In this document: positions 27,755 through 36,580 of the stretch, in pieces
Layout of the letters: each line of letters begins with the position of its first letter
How positions within the stretch are numbered: the stretch's first letter is position 1
NCBI GenBank assembly: GCA_947581645.1
Contig: CANPVF010000128.1
Span: forward strand, 1-49,304
Reading direction: 5' to 3'
Origin: Candidatus Caribbeanibacter nitroreducens
Lineage (GTDB): Bacteria; Gemmatimonadota; Gemmatimonadetes; Palauibacterales; Palauibacteraceae
Length of the DNA stretch: 49,304 bases
Program-made: the position numbers and the translations under genes
Notes under the pieces: model-generated
What the model was told of the DNA's origin: nothing
What the model saw: only the letters and a program-made list of their open reading frames with translations
Databases searched by the model: none

Positions 27755-28522
27755 TCAGAGCCGGGGAGCGACCTCCAGTGTCAGGAAGAGCTCGTGCTGG
27801 AGCTCCTGCTGGCCGGGGCGGTTGGCGGGCGCGAAGACGCTGACGTAGTCCGCCAGCTCACCGGCGAGGCGCACCCCGCCGACGCTCATCGACACGCCGA
27901 ACCCGACCCGGCCCGTCACGTCGGTGTGCTCGCCCGCGAAGCCGTCGTCCACGTGCACCTCGCACACGCTGTCCCCGAGGACGCACTCCCCCGTGTAGGC
28001 CGGCTCGCCGCCAAGGCGCTCGACCGTCGGCGCCGTGCTGAAGTCGTAGCGCTTCACGCCGACTCCGGCGTGGATGAAGGCGCTCGGCGTTCCGGGCGTC
28101 GTCACGGTCTCGTAGACGACGCCGCCGGTGGCCGTCCAGAGCGTGCCCTGGCTCCGGGCCGCACAGTGCTGCGGCTCCGACGTCGCGCCGCCGACGGGAC
28201 AGGTCAGGCTCTCGGTGAACATCTCGGCGCCGGGCGTCGCACGGGCGTCCGCCCGCACGGAGAAGGATCTGCCCACGGGGACCTCCACGGCGCCTCCGAT
28301 CGCCCATCCCGGGTTCAGCTCGGTCGTGAAGGCCTGGTTCCCGGCGGCGCTCCTGATGGTGCCGAGATCGGCGAGCGCGGTGGCCGGGCCTCCGAGCGCC
28401 GAGACGTGGATTCCGAGGCCGAGCAGGCCCTCGCCGCCCGGGCCCTGGGCCGATGCCGGTGACACCCCCAGCGCGAGAGCGAAGAAGACGGCAGACGCCG
28501 CGACCGCGAACCGAGACCTCAT
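27755..28522 (-). CDS. Secreted/outer-membrane beta-barrel-like protein of unknown function
   Basis: Signal peptide MRSRFAVAASAVFFALALGVSPASAQ; alternating Gly/aromatic strand pattern. Confidence 0.75.
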   Translation of the reverse strand: MRSRFAVAASAVFFALALGVSPASAQGPGGEGLLGLGIHVSALGGPATALADLGTIRSAAGNQAFTTELNPGWAIGGAVEVPVGRSFSVRADARATPGAEMFTESLTCPVGGATSEPQHCAARSQGTLWTATGGVVYETVTTPGTPSAFIHAGVGVKRYDFSTAPTVERLGGEPAYTGECVLGDSVCEVHVDDGFAGEHTDVTGRVGFGVSMSVGGVRLAGELADYVSVFAPANRPGQQELQHELFLTLEVAPRL

Positions 28523-28562
28523 GGCTCTTCCTTCCGTGCGGATGAGTGTCGTGCTCCTCCGT

Positions 28563-29477
28563 TCAGCCGGCGTCGGAGGCAGGGTACCGGGAGACGGTCC
28601 ACCCGGCCACCACGAGGAGGGCGAAGGTCGCCGTGCCCAGGGTCACGTGGAGAGCGCGCACCGCCGTGGTGAACGCGCCCGTGACCAGCGCCGCCCCCAC
28701 GGCGAGCTGGACCAGCGCCACCACGGCGGCGGCGAGCGTCCACCTCCGGGGCACCGCATCGTCCGGGCGCCGCGAACGAACGTGGAGGGCCAGCAGGGGC
28801 ACTCCGGCCACGAACAGGTACGCCAGGAGCCGGTGCCCCCAGTGCACGTGGGTGCGCCACCCGCCCGCCGGCCACCACTGCCCGCTGCAGAGCGGGAACC
28901 CGGTGCACGCGGCGGCGGCATCGAGGTTGGCCACGAAGCCGCCGGCCAGGATGACCGCGAAGGCCGAGACGGCTCCCACCCACGTCCAGGTCGACGCCAC
29001 GTCCCGCCGCGGCGCCCGCCGGGAGGTGCCGGCCCGGGCCCATCCGACCAGGAGGGCGGCCAGCAGGAGCAGGGCGGTCCCCAGGTGGAGCATCACCGAG
29101 GCCGGCGGCAGCTCCAGCCGTACCGTCACGGCGCCCAGCAGGACCTGGACGACCAGGAGCACCGCGGCCACGGCCGTGATCTTCCGGTAGGGCGTCCACC
29201 GGCTGTCTCGTCCCGGCCACCAGGCCCAGGCGGTCACCGCGCCGACCAGCACGCCGATCCCCGCCGCCACCAGCCGATGGCTCCACTCGATGAAGGTGGC
29301 CAGGCTCATGGTGGGGATGAGCTGGCCGTTGCACAGCGGCCAGTCGTCGCCGCACCCCATGCCGCTCCCGGTGATGCGAACCACCCCGCCGAGAACGATC
29401 AGCAGGTAGGTCGCCACCGAGGCGATCGCCACGAGGGTCCGCCAGCGCCGCAGGGAGTCCTCCTCGGACACGGTCAC
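28563..29477 (-). CDS. ctaA: Heme A synthase (COX15/CtaA family)
   Basis: LGGVVRITGSGMGCGDDWPLCNGQLIP, FIEWSHRLVA, HWGHRLLAYLF; GTG start. Confidence 0.92.
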   Translation of the reverse strand: MTVSEEDSLRRWRTLVAIASVATYLLIVLGGVVRITGSGMGCGDDWPLCNGQLIPTMSLATFIEWSHRLVAAGIGVLVGAVTAWAWWPGRDSRWTPYRKITAVAAVLLVVQVLLGAVTVRLELPPASVMLHLGTALLLLAALLVGWARAGTSRRAPRRDVASTWTWVGAVSAFAVILAGGFVANLDAAAACTGFPLCSGQWWPAGGWRTHVHWGHRLLAYLFVAGVPLLALHVRSRRPDDAVPRRWTLAAAVVALVQLAVGAALVTGAFTTAVRALHVTLGTATFALLVVAGWTVSRYPASDAG

Positions 29478-29478
29478 C

Positions 29479-30249
29479 TCACTTCGAGGTCGGGCCGCGC
29501 CGCTGGCGCGCCGGGTCCGTGCCTTCCGGTCCCGGGGGAGCGGATGAGGAGTCCAGCAGCGCCCGCACGTCGTCGCTCAGCACCTCGTAGGTCTGGGCTC
29601 CCATGTACCGGCGCCGGATGACCCCCCGCCGGTCGACGAGGAGCGTCGTCGGGAGCCCGACGGCCCGGTACTCCGTGGCCGCCGTGCCGGGATCCGACAG
29701 CCAGACGGGATAGTTGATCCCGTATTCCTCTCCGAACTCCTGTATCTCCTGCCGCGATCCCGAGGAGACGGCGACGCCCACGACGCTGGCGCCCTCCGAG
29801 CTGAGCGAGTCCTGCAGTCGGCTCAGCTCCGGGATCTCCCGCTTGCAGGGCGGGCACCACGTGGCCCAGAAGTTCAGCACCACGACCCGTCCTCTCAGCC
29901 CTCCCAGGGACGCCGTGTCGCCGGCGAGGGTCCGGAAGGTGATCACCGGAGCGGGAATCGAGAGCCAGCGGCTCCGCCCGGACTTCGAGCGGACTCGCGC
30001 GCGCCCCTCCGATGCCGCGGGGGCTTCGGCCCGTGCGCCGGCGGCCGATTCCGCCGCCCCATCGGACGCGCCCCCGGCCTGGCGGTAGCCCTCGGCGGCG
30101 TACCAGGCCATGGCCACGGCGACGGCCAGGCCGGCCGCGGCGAACAGGGTCCCCACGACCCACTTCGTGCCGACGCCGTCGCCGGCGGAGGACCCGTCGG
30201 GACCGTGTCCGGTCCCCTCCCCACGTCGCTCCAGCTCGTCTTCGCCCAT
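29479..30249 (-). CDS. TlpA/ResA-like membrane-anchored thioredoxin-fold protein
   Basis: VVLNFWATWCPPCKREIPELSRLQD (CPPC motif) after one TM helix; start MGEDELERRG. Confidence 0.92.
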   Translation of the reverse strand: MGEDELERRGEGTGHGPDGSSAGDGVGTKWVVGTLFAAAGLAVAVAMAWYAAEGYRQAGGASDGAAESAAGARAEAPAASEGRARVRSKSGRSRWLSIPAPVITFRTLAGDTASLGGLRGRVVVLNFWATWCPPCKREIPELSRLQDSLSSEGASVVGVAVSSGSRQEIQEFGEEYGINYPVWLSDPGTAATEYRAVGLPTTLLVDRRGVIRRRYMGAQTYEVLSDDVRALLDSSSAPPGPEGTDPARQRRGPTSK

Positions 30250-30541
30250 GATGCCGTCTCGTCGTCCCTGATGCTCGAGTGCTGAAGCGGTGCTCTCCGT
30301 CGATCGCGCACCGGCGGTGCCGCGCCCGGTCCGGCCTCCATACCCCCGGCCGGCGCCTCCACGTTCCGCGCTCCGCGGAAACGACCGATTCGGACGGGGC
30401 CCCGTCCCCCGGCTCCGCATGCTGGCCGCACCGCGGCGCGCACTCCATGTTGACCAGCGCGGCCGATCGCCGGCCGCGTCCCGGACGTCCAGCGCGACCC
30501 GGGACCCGGATGCAGCGCCGACCGTCGGGAGGCCGAGTCCC

Positions 30542-31330
30542 GTGTCAGGCGGAGCTCCACGCCGCATCGATCGGATCCGGAGCACCGTCGGCTACTATCG
30601 CTCCGTGGCCCCGCACATCGAGCGGGAGCTCACGGAACGTCCCGACCGCCGGTTCTGGATCGGACTCGCGGAGGAGCACCCCGACGCCCGGGTCGTCGAG
30701 GTGGGCTGCGGCACGGGCCGGGTGACGACCCTCCTGGCGCCGCGCGTCCGGCGCGTCGCCGCCGTCGACCTGTCGCCGGACATGCTTCGTCGAGCGCGGC
30801 GCAAGTTCCCGGAGAACGGGGCCGTCGACCTGGTCCGCGGCGACGTGCTCCACCTGCCGCTCCGCCGGCGGTTCGACCTGGGCGTGGCCGCCAACGGCGT
30901 CTTCTCGCACCTGCTCCGCGACGGAGAGCGGCTCCGCGCCCTCCGTCAGATCCGGACCTGCCTGCGTCCGGGCGCCACGATCCTCGTGGATGCCTTCTGG
31001 CTCTCCCGTGACCGCCGCTCCCGGTGTGCTCCGCCGGAGGGAGATCGCCGTTCCCGCACCCTCACCGGCGAAACCGGGCCGCTCCGAATGGCCGAGCGGT
31101 GGCTGTGCGATCCGGATTCGGCTCGCTGCCGCGTGACCTGTCGATACCGGCATCCGGACGGAACCACCGAGCGGGCCGAGTCCGTGCTCCGGTACTGGAC
31201 CGGAGCCGAGGTGCGCCGGCTCTTCTCCGAGGCCGGCCTCGAGCTCACCGCCACCTGGGGCGACTACGAGCGCGGCGGATGGAGCCGCGACTCGAAGCGC
31301 CTGGTGATCCGGGCTCGGCGCCCCGCCTGA
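30542..31330 (+). CDS. Class I SAM-dependent methyltransferase
   Basis: ARVVEVGCGTGRVTTLLAPRVRRVAAVDLSPDMLRRARRKFP; start uncertain, GTG at 30542 proposed. Confidence 0.82.
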   Translation: MSGGAPRRIDRIRSTVGYYRSVAPHIERELTERPDRRFWIGLAEEHPDARVVEVGCGTGRVTTLLAPRVRRVAAVDLSPDMLRRARRKFPENGAVDLVRGDVLHLPLRRRFDLGVAANGVFSHLLRDGERLRALRQIRTCLRPGATILVDAFWLSRDRRSRCAPPEGDRRSRTLTGETGPLRMAERWLCDPDSARCRVTCRYRHPDGTTERAESVLRYWTGAEVRRLFSEAGLELTATWGDYERGGWSRDSKRLVIRARRPA

Positions 31331-31349
31331 GCCCCCCCGGAGACCGCGG

Positions 31350-33953
31350 TCAGCCGCCTCCCCCGCCGATGGGACTGCCGGGCGGGAGGTCCGGTACCCG
31401 GGCCGGCGGCGTCGTCCCCTCCGGCCTCTCCTGCCAGCGGCGAATGTCGTCGAGTGCCAGGCTCTGGTGCGGGGTGAGCTGCTCCCGGCCCTCCAGCCAG
31501 TCCGCCAGCCCGTCGATGCGATCGGAGAGGACGGCCCGGACGAGCTCCGTGTTGCCGGCGCTCCCGGCTTCCTCCATGAGGTGGTGCAGGACCACGCTCT
31601 CCACGGTCTGCTGCACGGCGTTCCGGTACGGGTCGTCCGGGTCCGGCGCGCGCCAGGTCCGGGCGATCGTGCTGTCCACGACCGCCGCGAGCCCCGGGAG
31701 CTCCGCTCTCCGGCGATGCTGCTCCACCAGCCGCGCCATCCGCTCCGGCTGCAGCAGATACCGCAGCGTGTACCGGGCCGACGACGCCGCCACGCCCAGC
31801 GGGTCGAAGGTCGGGTACGTCCGCCTGGCGAAGGTCTCGCCCTCGGCCATTCCGAAGGCCCGGGGGGGAATCATCTGCAGCACGTTCTCGGGAAGGGCCA
31901 GGAACTCCGGCTCCAGGCTCCGCAGCAGGCCGTCCAGGGCCGTGTGCTGCGTGGACGCCGTCACCGGCTCGATCACCATCTGGCCGTCGCCCCGGAGCGC
32001 GTAGTTGTAGTCGTAGCCGCCCAGGCTGTGGGCCGCCACCTCCAGCTGATACCGATGGTGCAGGTAGAGCGGCACCAGCACCTCCTCGAGCCCCGCCATG
32101 GGCTTGCCGGGCCGGATCGTCTCCGGCCCGAAGTTCTCGAGCCCGATGCGGCGCACCCTGTACTCGTGTGACAGGTACTCGGCCGGCTGCTGGCCGTTGT
32201 CCCACAGGCCGGCCAGGGCGTGGGCCGCCCCCTCGGGCCGGGCGTCCTGGTCCGAGATGAACCGGATGCCGCGCTCGAGGCCGTCCCGGACGACGGAGTC
32301 CAGCGCGGCGGCCTCCTCCCTGCCCTCGGGGAAGTCCTGGTACAGCCAGGTCACCGCGAATTCGTCGTACTCGCCGATGCCGACGTCGTAGGCGTTGGAC
32401 AGGTCGAGCTGCCCCTCGCCGGTGATCTCGACCAGCGGCGCCGGATAGTCCATGACGCTGGCACGGCCGCCGTAGGTGCTGGCGATGTAGTTGTGGGAGA
32501 AGCCGAGCGTGTGCCCCACCTCGTGCGCCGACAGCTGACGCACCCGGGCCAGGGCCAGCTCCCGCGGGCCGGTCTCCTGCTGCGTGACGCTGGCCAGGTA
32601 GCCGAAGGACGGACCGGCGCTGAGATCGCAGGCGGGAATCCCCGCGCCCCCGGAGGCCCGCTCCTCGCCGGCCGCCCCCGCTCCGCCCGTGCCGGCTCCG
32701 AAGGGCGGCGCGAGCCCCTTGCCGATCAGGTAGTCCTGCCGCAGCCGGAGGCTGCCCAGGTTCACGTTCGCCTTCAGGATCTCGCCGGTCCGGGGGTCCA
32801 CCACCGAGGACCCGTACGACCAGCCTCGTGTCCGCCGGTGCGTCCAGTGGATCATGTTGTACCGGATGTCCTGGGGGTCGGCGCTGTCCGGCAGCACCCG
32901 CACCCGGAACGCGTCCTCGTATCCCGCGGCCTCGAAGGCCTGGTCCCACCACGACGCGCCCTCCACCAGCGCGCTCCGGATCGGCTCCGGAGTCCCGGGG
33001 TCGACGTAGTAGACCAGCGGCTCCACCGGCGGCGACGAAGCGGAGCCGGGGTCCTCCTTCTGCAGGCGGTGGCGGCTGGCCCACCGGACCTCGAGCTCCC
33101 GGTCGATGGGCGACGAGTAGTCCTGGAAGCTGATGCCGAACGCCCCCACCCTCGGGTCCACCGGCCGGGGGTCGTAGCCCGCCGTGTCGGGCAGCTCCAC
33201 CAGGGAGTGGTGGACGCGGAGCGTCACGGCCTCGCCGTCCGCCGCCGTCGCCCGGACCAGGTCACCCGGATCCTCGGTGGTGAACGTGAGGCTGGCCTCC
33301 ACCTCCGTGTTCCGGGGAAAGGCCTTCGTGCGGGGCAGGTGGACCGCGCTGCGGGACGGCTCCAGGCTGTAGCTCCCCTGCCCCGTCTCCTCCAGCGTCT
33401 GGGCGATGTCGTGGGCGTCGCGGAGGAAGAAGTCGGTGGCGTCCACCAGCACGCGCTCGCCGCTCTCCGCCACCGCCTCGAAGCCCCACAGGGTGGCCCG
33501 CGCGAAGGCGTCGTCCACGGCGGCCACCTCGGCGGAATCCGCGTCGCGGGCCCGGTACCGGTAGTTGGGCTCCTCCAGGAGCACCTTCGGGCCGACCCGC
33601 CGAAATTCCGCCACGTGCGTCTCGCCCAGCTGTCCCCGGTCGAGCCCCACCGGGTTGCTGCCCAGGCCGGCGGCAAGCGAGACCTGGTACAGGAACTCGG
33701 TGTCCCACCGATCGATCTCCCAGTACAGCTTCCCCGTCTCCCGGTCCCAGTAGAGGTCGAAGAACCCCTCCAGGGCGTCCATCCCCTCCGTCTTCTCCTC
33801 GATCGTCGGGAGCTCTTCCGTCTCCTGCTCGGTCTCCTGGAGTCCGGCCGCCGGGGCCGCGGCCAGCAGGAGCACGAGCGCCGCGGCGACGGCGGCGCGG
33901 GAGAGGAGAGCGGCGAGGGGCGTGCCTGGCGACGGGCTCGGGGTCTCCGGCAT
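31350..33953 (-). CDS. Secreted zinc-dependent metalloprotease (DUF5117/DUF4953-type)
   Basis: Signal peptide; LSAHEVGHTLGFSHNYIAS zinc motif; domain layout of the DUF5117/DUF4953 metalloprotease family. Confidence 0.9.
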   Translation of the reverse strand: MPETPSPSPGTPLAALLSRAAVAAALVLLLAAAPAAGLQETEQETEELPTIEEKTEGMDALEGFFDLYWDRETGKLYWEIDRWDTEFLYQVSLAAGLGSNPVGLDRGQLGETHVAEFRRVGPKVLLEEPNYRYRARDADSAEVAAVDDAFARATLWGFEAVAESGERVLVDATDFFLRDAHDIAQTLEETGQGSYSLEPSRSAVHLPRTKAFPRNTEVEASLTFTTEDPGDLVRATAADGEAVTLRVHHSLVELPDTAGYDPRPVDPRVGAFGISFQDYSSPIDRELEVRWASRHRLQKEDPGSASSPPVEPLVYYVDPGTPEPIRSALVEGASWWDQAFEAAGYEDAFRVRVLPDSADPQDIRYNMIHWTHRRTRGWSYGSSVVDPRTGEILKANVNLGSLRLRQDYLIGKGLAPPFGAGTGGAGAAGEERASGGAGIPACDLSAGPSFGYLASVTQQETGPRELALARVRQLSAHEVGHTLGFSHNYIASTYGGRASVMDYPAPLVEITGEGQLDLSNAYDVGIGEYDEFAVTWLYQDFPEGREEAAALDSVVRDGLERGIRFISDQDARPEGAAHALAGLWDNGQQPAEYLSHEYRVRRIGLENFGPETIRPGKPMAGLEEVLVPLYLHHRYQLEVAAHSLGGYDYNYALRGDGQMVIEPVTASTQHTALDGLLRSLEPEFLALPENVLQMIPPRAFGMAEGETFARRTYPTFDPLGVAASSARYTLRYLLQPERMARLVEQHRRRAELPGLAAVVDSTIARTWRAPDPDDPYRNAVQQTVESVVLHHLMEEAGSAGNTELVRAVLSDRIDGLADWLEGREQLTPHQSLALDDIRRWQERPEGTTPPARVPDLPPGSPIGGGGG

Positions 33954-34016
33954 GTGATGCCTCCAGGTGGGTGTGCGGCACGGCGAGGAGAGGCCGCAAT
34001 CTTCGAGCGCCCGCCT

Positions 34017-34054
34017 GCCCCCGCAACCGGCGGCCGGCGGTCGGGAACGGGGGC
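34017..34054. terminator. Candidate terminator hairpin downstream of the terC-like gene
   Basis: GCCCCCG (24-nt loop region) CGGGGGC. Confidence 0.35.
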
Positions 34055-34070
34055 GCTGATCGCCTTTCTG

Positions 34071-34991
34071 CTAGTCCGCGTACTCCTCGACCCACCAGGA
34101 CGCGGCCACGGAGCCGCCGAGGATGGAGAGCACCACGAACAGGGACACGAGGATCGGGATGTGGATCGCGCCGTGGAGGAGGAGCTTCACCCCGATGAAG
34201 ACGAGCACGGCAGCGATACCCAGGTCCAGGTACCGGAACCTCTGCACGGCCCCCTCCAGCACGAAGTAGAGCGAGCGGAGGCAGGCGACGGCCAGGATGT
34301 TCGAGGTGTAGACGATGAAGGGCTCCCGCGTGACGCCGAAGATGGCCGGGATGGAGTCGACGGCGAAGACGACGTCGGTGCTCTCGATCACGATCAGCGT
34401 GACGAAGAGGGGCGTGGCCGCCCGGCGTCCCATGCGCTCGATGAAGAACTGCTGTCCGTAGTAGCGCTTCGTGATGGGGATCCACTTTCGGAGCACGCGC
34501 AGCAGCGGGTTGTTCTCCGGGTTCACCTCGTGGTCGTCCTGTCGCACCATCCGGAGCCCGGTGAGCACCAGGAAGCCTCCGAAGACGTAGAGGATCCAGT
34601 CGAAGCGGTGGATCAGGAAGGTCCCGGCCCCGATCATCGCGCCCCGCATGAGGAGAGCCCCCATGACGCCCCACATGAGCACCCGGTACCGGAATTCCCG
34701 CGGCACCTGGAAGTAGGAGAAGACGACGACGAAGACGAAGACGTTGTCGATCGAGAGGGAGAGCTCGATCACGTAGCCGGTGAGGAACTCCAGCCCGGAG
34801 CGGGAGCCGGCCAGGTACCAGGTGCCCGCCCCCCACAGCAGCGCGAGCACGATCCATCCCGTGGTCCACGCCGCCCCCTCGGAGGCCGTGATCTCCCGGG
34901 GCTCGCGGTTGAAGAAGAGCTCGGCCCCCAGCATGCCGAGCACGGCGGCGTGGAAGCCGATCCACAGCGAGAGCTCGCTCAGCGCCTCGAT
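34071..34991 (-). CDS. TerC family integral membrane protein; start uncertain (ATC at 34991, CTG at 34982, or GTG at 34943)
   Basis: SLSIDNVFVFVVVFSYFQVP, VESTDVVFAVDSIPAIFG, FIGVKLLLHG; frame open upstream to GGGGAGG-CAGCC-ATC GAG GCG CTG AGC GAG CTC TCG CTG TGG ATC GGC TTC. Confidence 0.9.
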   Translation of the reverse strand: MEALSELSLWIGFHAAVLGMLGAELFFNREPREITASEGAAWTTGWIVLALLWGAGTWYLAGSRSGLEFLTGYVIELSLSIDNVFVFVVVFSYFQVPREFRYRVLMWGVMGALLMRGAMIGAGTFLIHRFDWILYVFGGFLVLTGLRMVRQDDHEVNPENNPLLRVLRKWIPITKRYYGQQFFIERMGRRAATPLFVTLIVIESTDVVFAVDSIPAIFGVTREPFIVYTSNILAVACLRSLYFVLEGAVQRFRYLDLGIAAVLVFIGVKLLLHGAIHIPILVSLFVVLSILGGSVAASWWVEEYAD

Positions 34992-35009
34992 GGCTGCCTC
35001 CCCGCCACC

Positions 35010-36269
35010 TCAGAGGTCCTCGAGGTAGGCCCGCGCCGCCCGCGTGAGACGGTGCTCCTCGCCGTAGGCGTCCCGGAAGATCCCCAGGGCCCGCTCGTGG
35101 AGCTCCCGGGCCCGCTCCGTCTCCCCTTCCTCCTCGAGCGTGGCCCCCAGGTTGCTCAGGTCCGGGCCCAGGGCCGGGTGGTCCTCCGAGTAGACCTCCT
35201 CCAGGATCTCGATGGCCTGTCGGAAGGTGGTGCGGGCCCTCTCCAGACGTCCCTCGCCCCGGAACGCCCGGCCCAGGTTGCTCACCGCCGCCGCCGTCTC
35301 CGGGTGATACCGACCCAGCCGGTCCCGCGCGAGGGCCACCGCTCTGCCCGCCACCTCCGCAGCGCGTCGGCTCTCCCCCCGGGCCAGGAGCACGTCCGAG
35401 AGATCCAGGCACAGCTGCAGCTCGAGCGGCGTGCCGGAGGCGTGATGCTCCTCCAGGAGCTCGAAGGCACGGTCGTAGAGCTCCGTGGCCTCCTGCAGCC
35501 GCCCCAGGCGCTTCAGGACGCCGCCGGCGTTGTGGAGGACCACCGCCCTCCGGGGATCCTCCCGGCCGCACCGGTCCTCGGCCTCGCGCACGGCACGCCG
35601 GGCCTGCTCCACGGCCTCCTCGTCCCGCTCCAGCTCCGCCAGGAGTCCCGCTCGCTGGTCCGCCAGCGCGGCGAGCACGAAGGGCTCGTCCAGGCGCGGC
35701 GCACGTTCCGCCGCCTCCTGGAGGTCGGACAGCAGGCGCTCCGCCTCGGCCGGACGCGACCGGTCCTGCAGGCGGCCGGCAGCCCGCGTGCCGACGCGCA
35801 GCGCCGGGTCCGGGGACCGACCGGCCTCCGGCATCCGCTCCGCCAGCGCCAGGGCGTGGGCGGCCACGGCGTCCCAGGCCCGGTCCTCGTCGCCGGCGCC
35901 GGCCTCCAGCTGCTCCCGCCAGGATTCGAGGAACCGGCAGGCGGCCTCCGCCGCGCTGGCCGCCACCGGCCGCACCAGATCCTCCCGCAGCGCGCGTGAC
36001 GCAGGCGCGGACAGCAGAATCCCCAGCTCCCGTCGCTGCAGGACACCGGCCTCCTCCAGGGCCGACAGGGTCTTCTCGGCCGATCCCGGGCCCACGGCGT
36101 CATAGTCCCCCGGCACTCCGTCGCTCGCCGCACGGACGGCGTCGAGCGGGAGGGGACGCTCGGCCAGCTGTGCCAGCGCGTTCAGGAGGTCGGCGGCCGC
36201 CGGCACGTTCTCGCGTGCGCGCCGCAGGGCGGCCGCGGGATCGTCGAGCCGCGATCCGGCGTCCGTCAC
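35010..36269 (-). CDS. Tetratricopeptide-repeat protein (kinesin light chain-like TPRs)
   Basis: Repeats such as HPETAAAVSNLGRAFRGEGRLERARTTFRQAIEILEEVYSEDHPALGPDLSNLGATLEEEGETERARELHERAL; GTG start overlaps upstream stop (GTGA). Confidence 0.85.
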   Translation of the reverse strand: MTDAGSRLDDPAAALRRARENVPAAADLLNALAQLAERPLPLDAVRAASDGVPGDYDAVGPGSAEKTLSALEEAGVLQRRELGILLSAPASRALREDLVRPVAASAAEAACRFLESWREQLEAGAGDEDRAWDAVAAHALALAERMPEAGRSPDPALRVGTRAAGRLQDRSRPAEAERLLSDLQEAAERAPRLDEPFVLAALADQRAGLLAELERDEEAVEQARRAVREAEDRCGREDPRRAVVLHNAGGVLKRLGRLQEATELYDRAFELLEEHHASGTPLELQLCLDLSDVLLARGESRRAAEVAGRAVALARDRLGRYHPETAAAVSNLGRAFRGEGRLERARTTFRQAIEILEEVYSEDHPALGPDLSNLGATLEEEGETERARELHERALGIFRDAYGEEHRLTRAARAYLEDL

Positions 36270-36580
36270 GATTCCTCGAAGATCTGGTCCGCCGTCTCGC
36301 CATCGGCCAGGCGCCGGAAGGCCTCGGCCCGGAGCCCGGAGCCTCCGCCGGCGGCCTCCAGGCGGTCGGTCTCCTGACCGACGTGATACATGACGGCGAT
36401 CAGGACGCGCGCGATCTCGTCCTTCGCACGAGTCTCGTCCAGCCCCCGCTCCCGCATGGCCTCGTGCGCCCGGCGGGCCGCGTCGTTCTGCGCCAGGATC
36501 GCCTGGACGGCGTCCTTCACGAGCCGGTAGGCCTCCCCCTCGTCCGGGGGAACGCCCCCGCTCTCCGGTGAGCCGTTCAC
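36266..36580 (-). CDS. Small protein of unknown function (possible DUF1841-like helical domain)
   Basis: VNGSPESGGVPPDEGEAYRLVKDAVQAILAQNDAARRAHEAMRERGLDETRAKDEIARVLIAVMYHV...RRLADGETADQIFEES; GTGA overlaps on both sides. Confidence 0.7.
   Translation of the reverse strand: MNGSPESGGVPPDEGEAYRLVKDAVQAILAQNDAARRAHEAMRERGLDETRAKDEIARVLIAVMYHVGQETDRLEAAGGGSGLRAEAFRRLADGETADQIFEES

Noticed and set aside
32220-35999. 1259-aa plus-strand ORF
   Set aside because: Shadow ORF antisense to the metalloprotease, TerC and TPR genes, each with clear conserved motifs on the minus strand.
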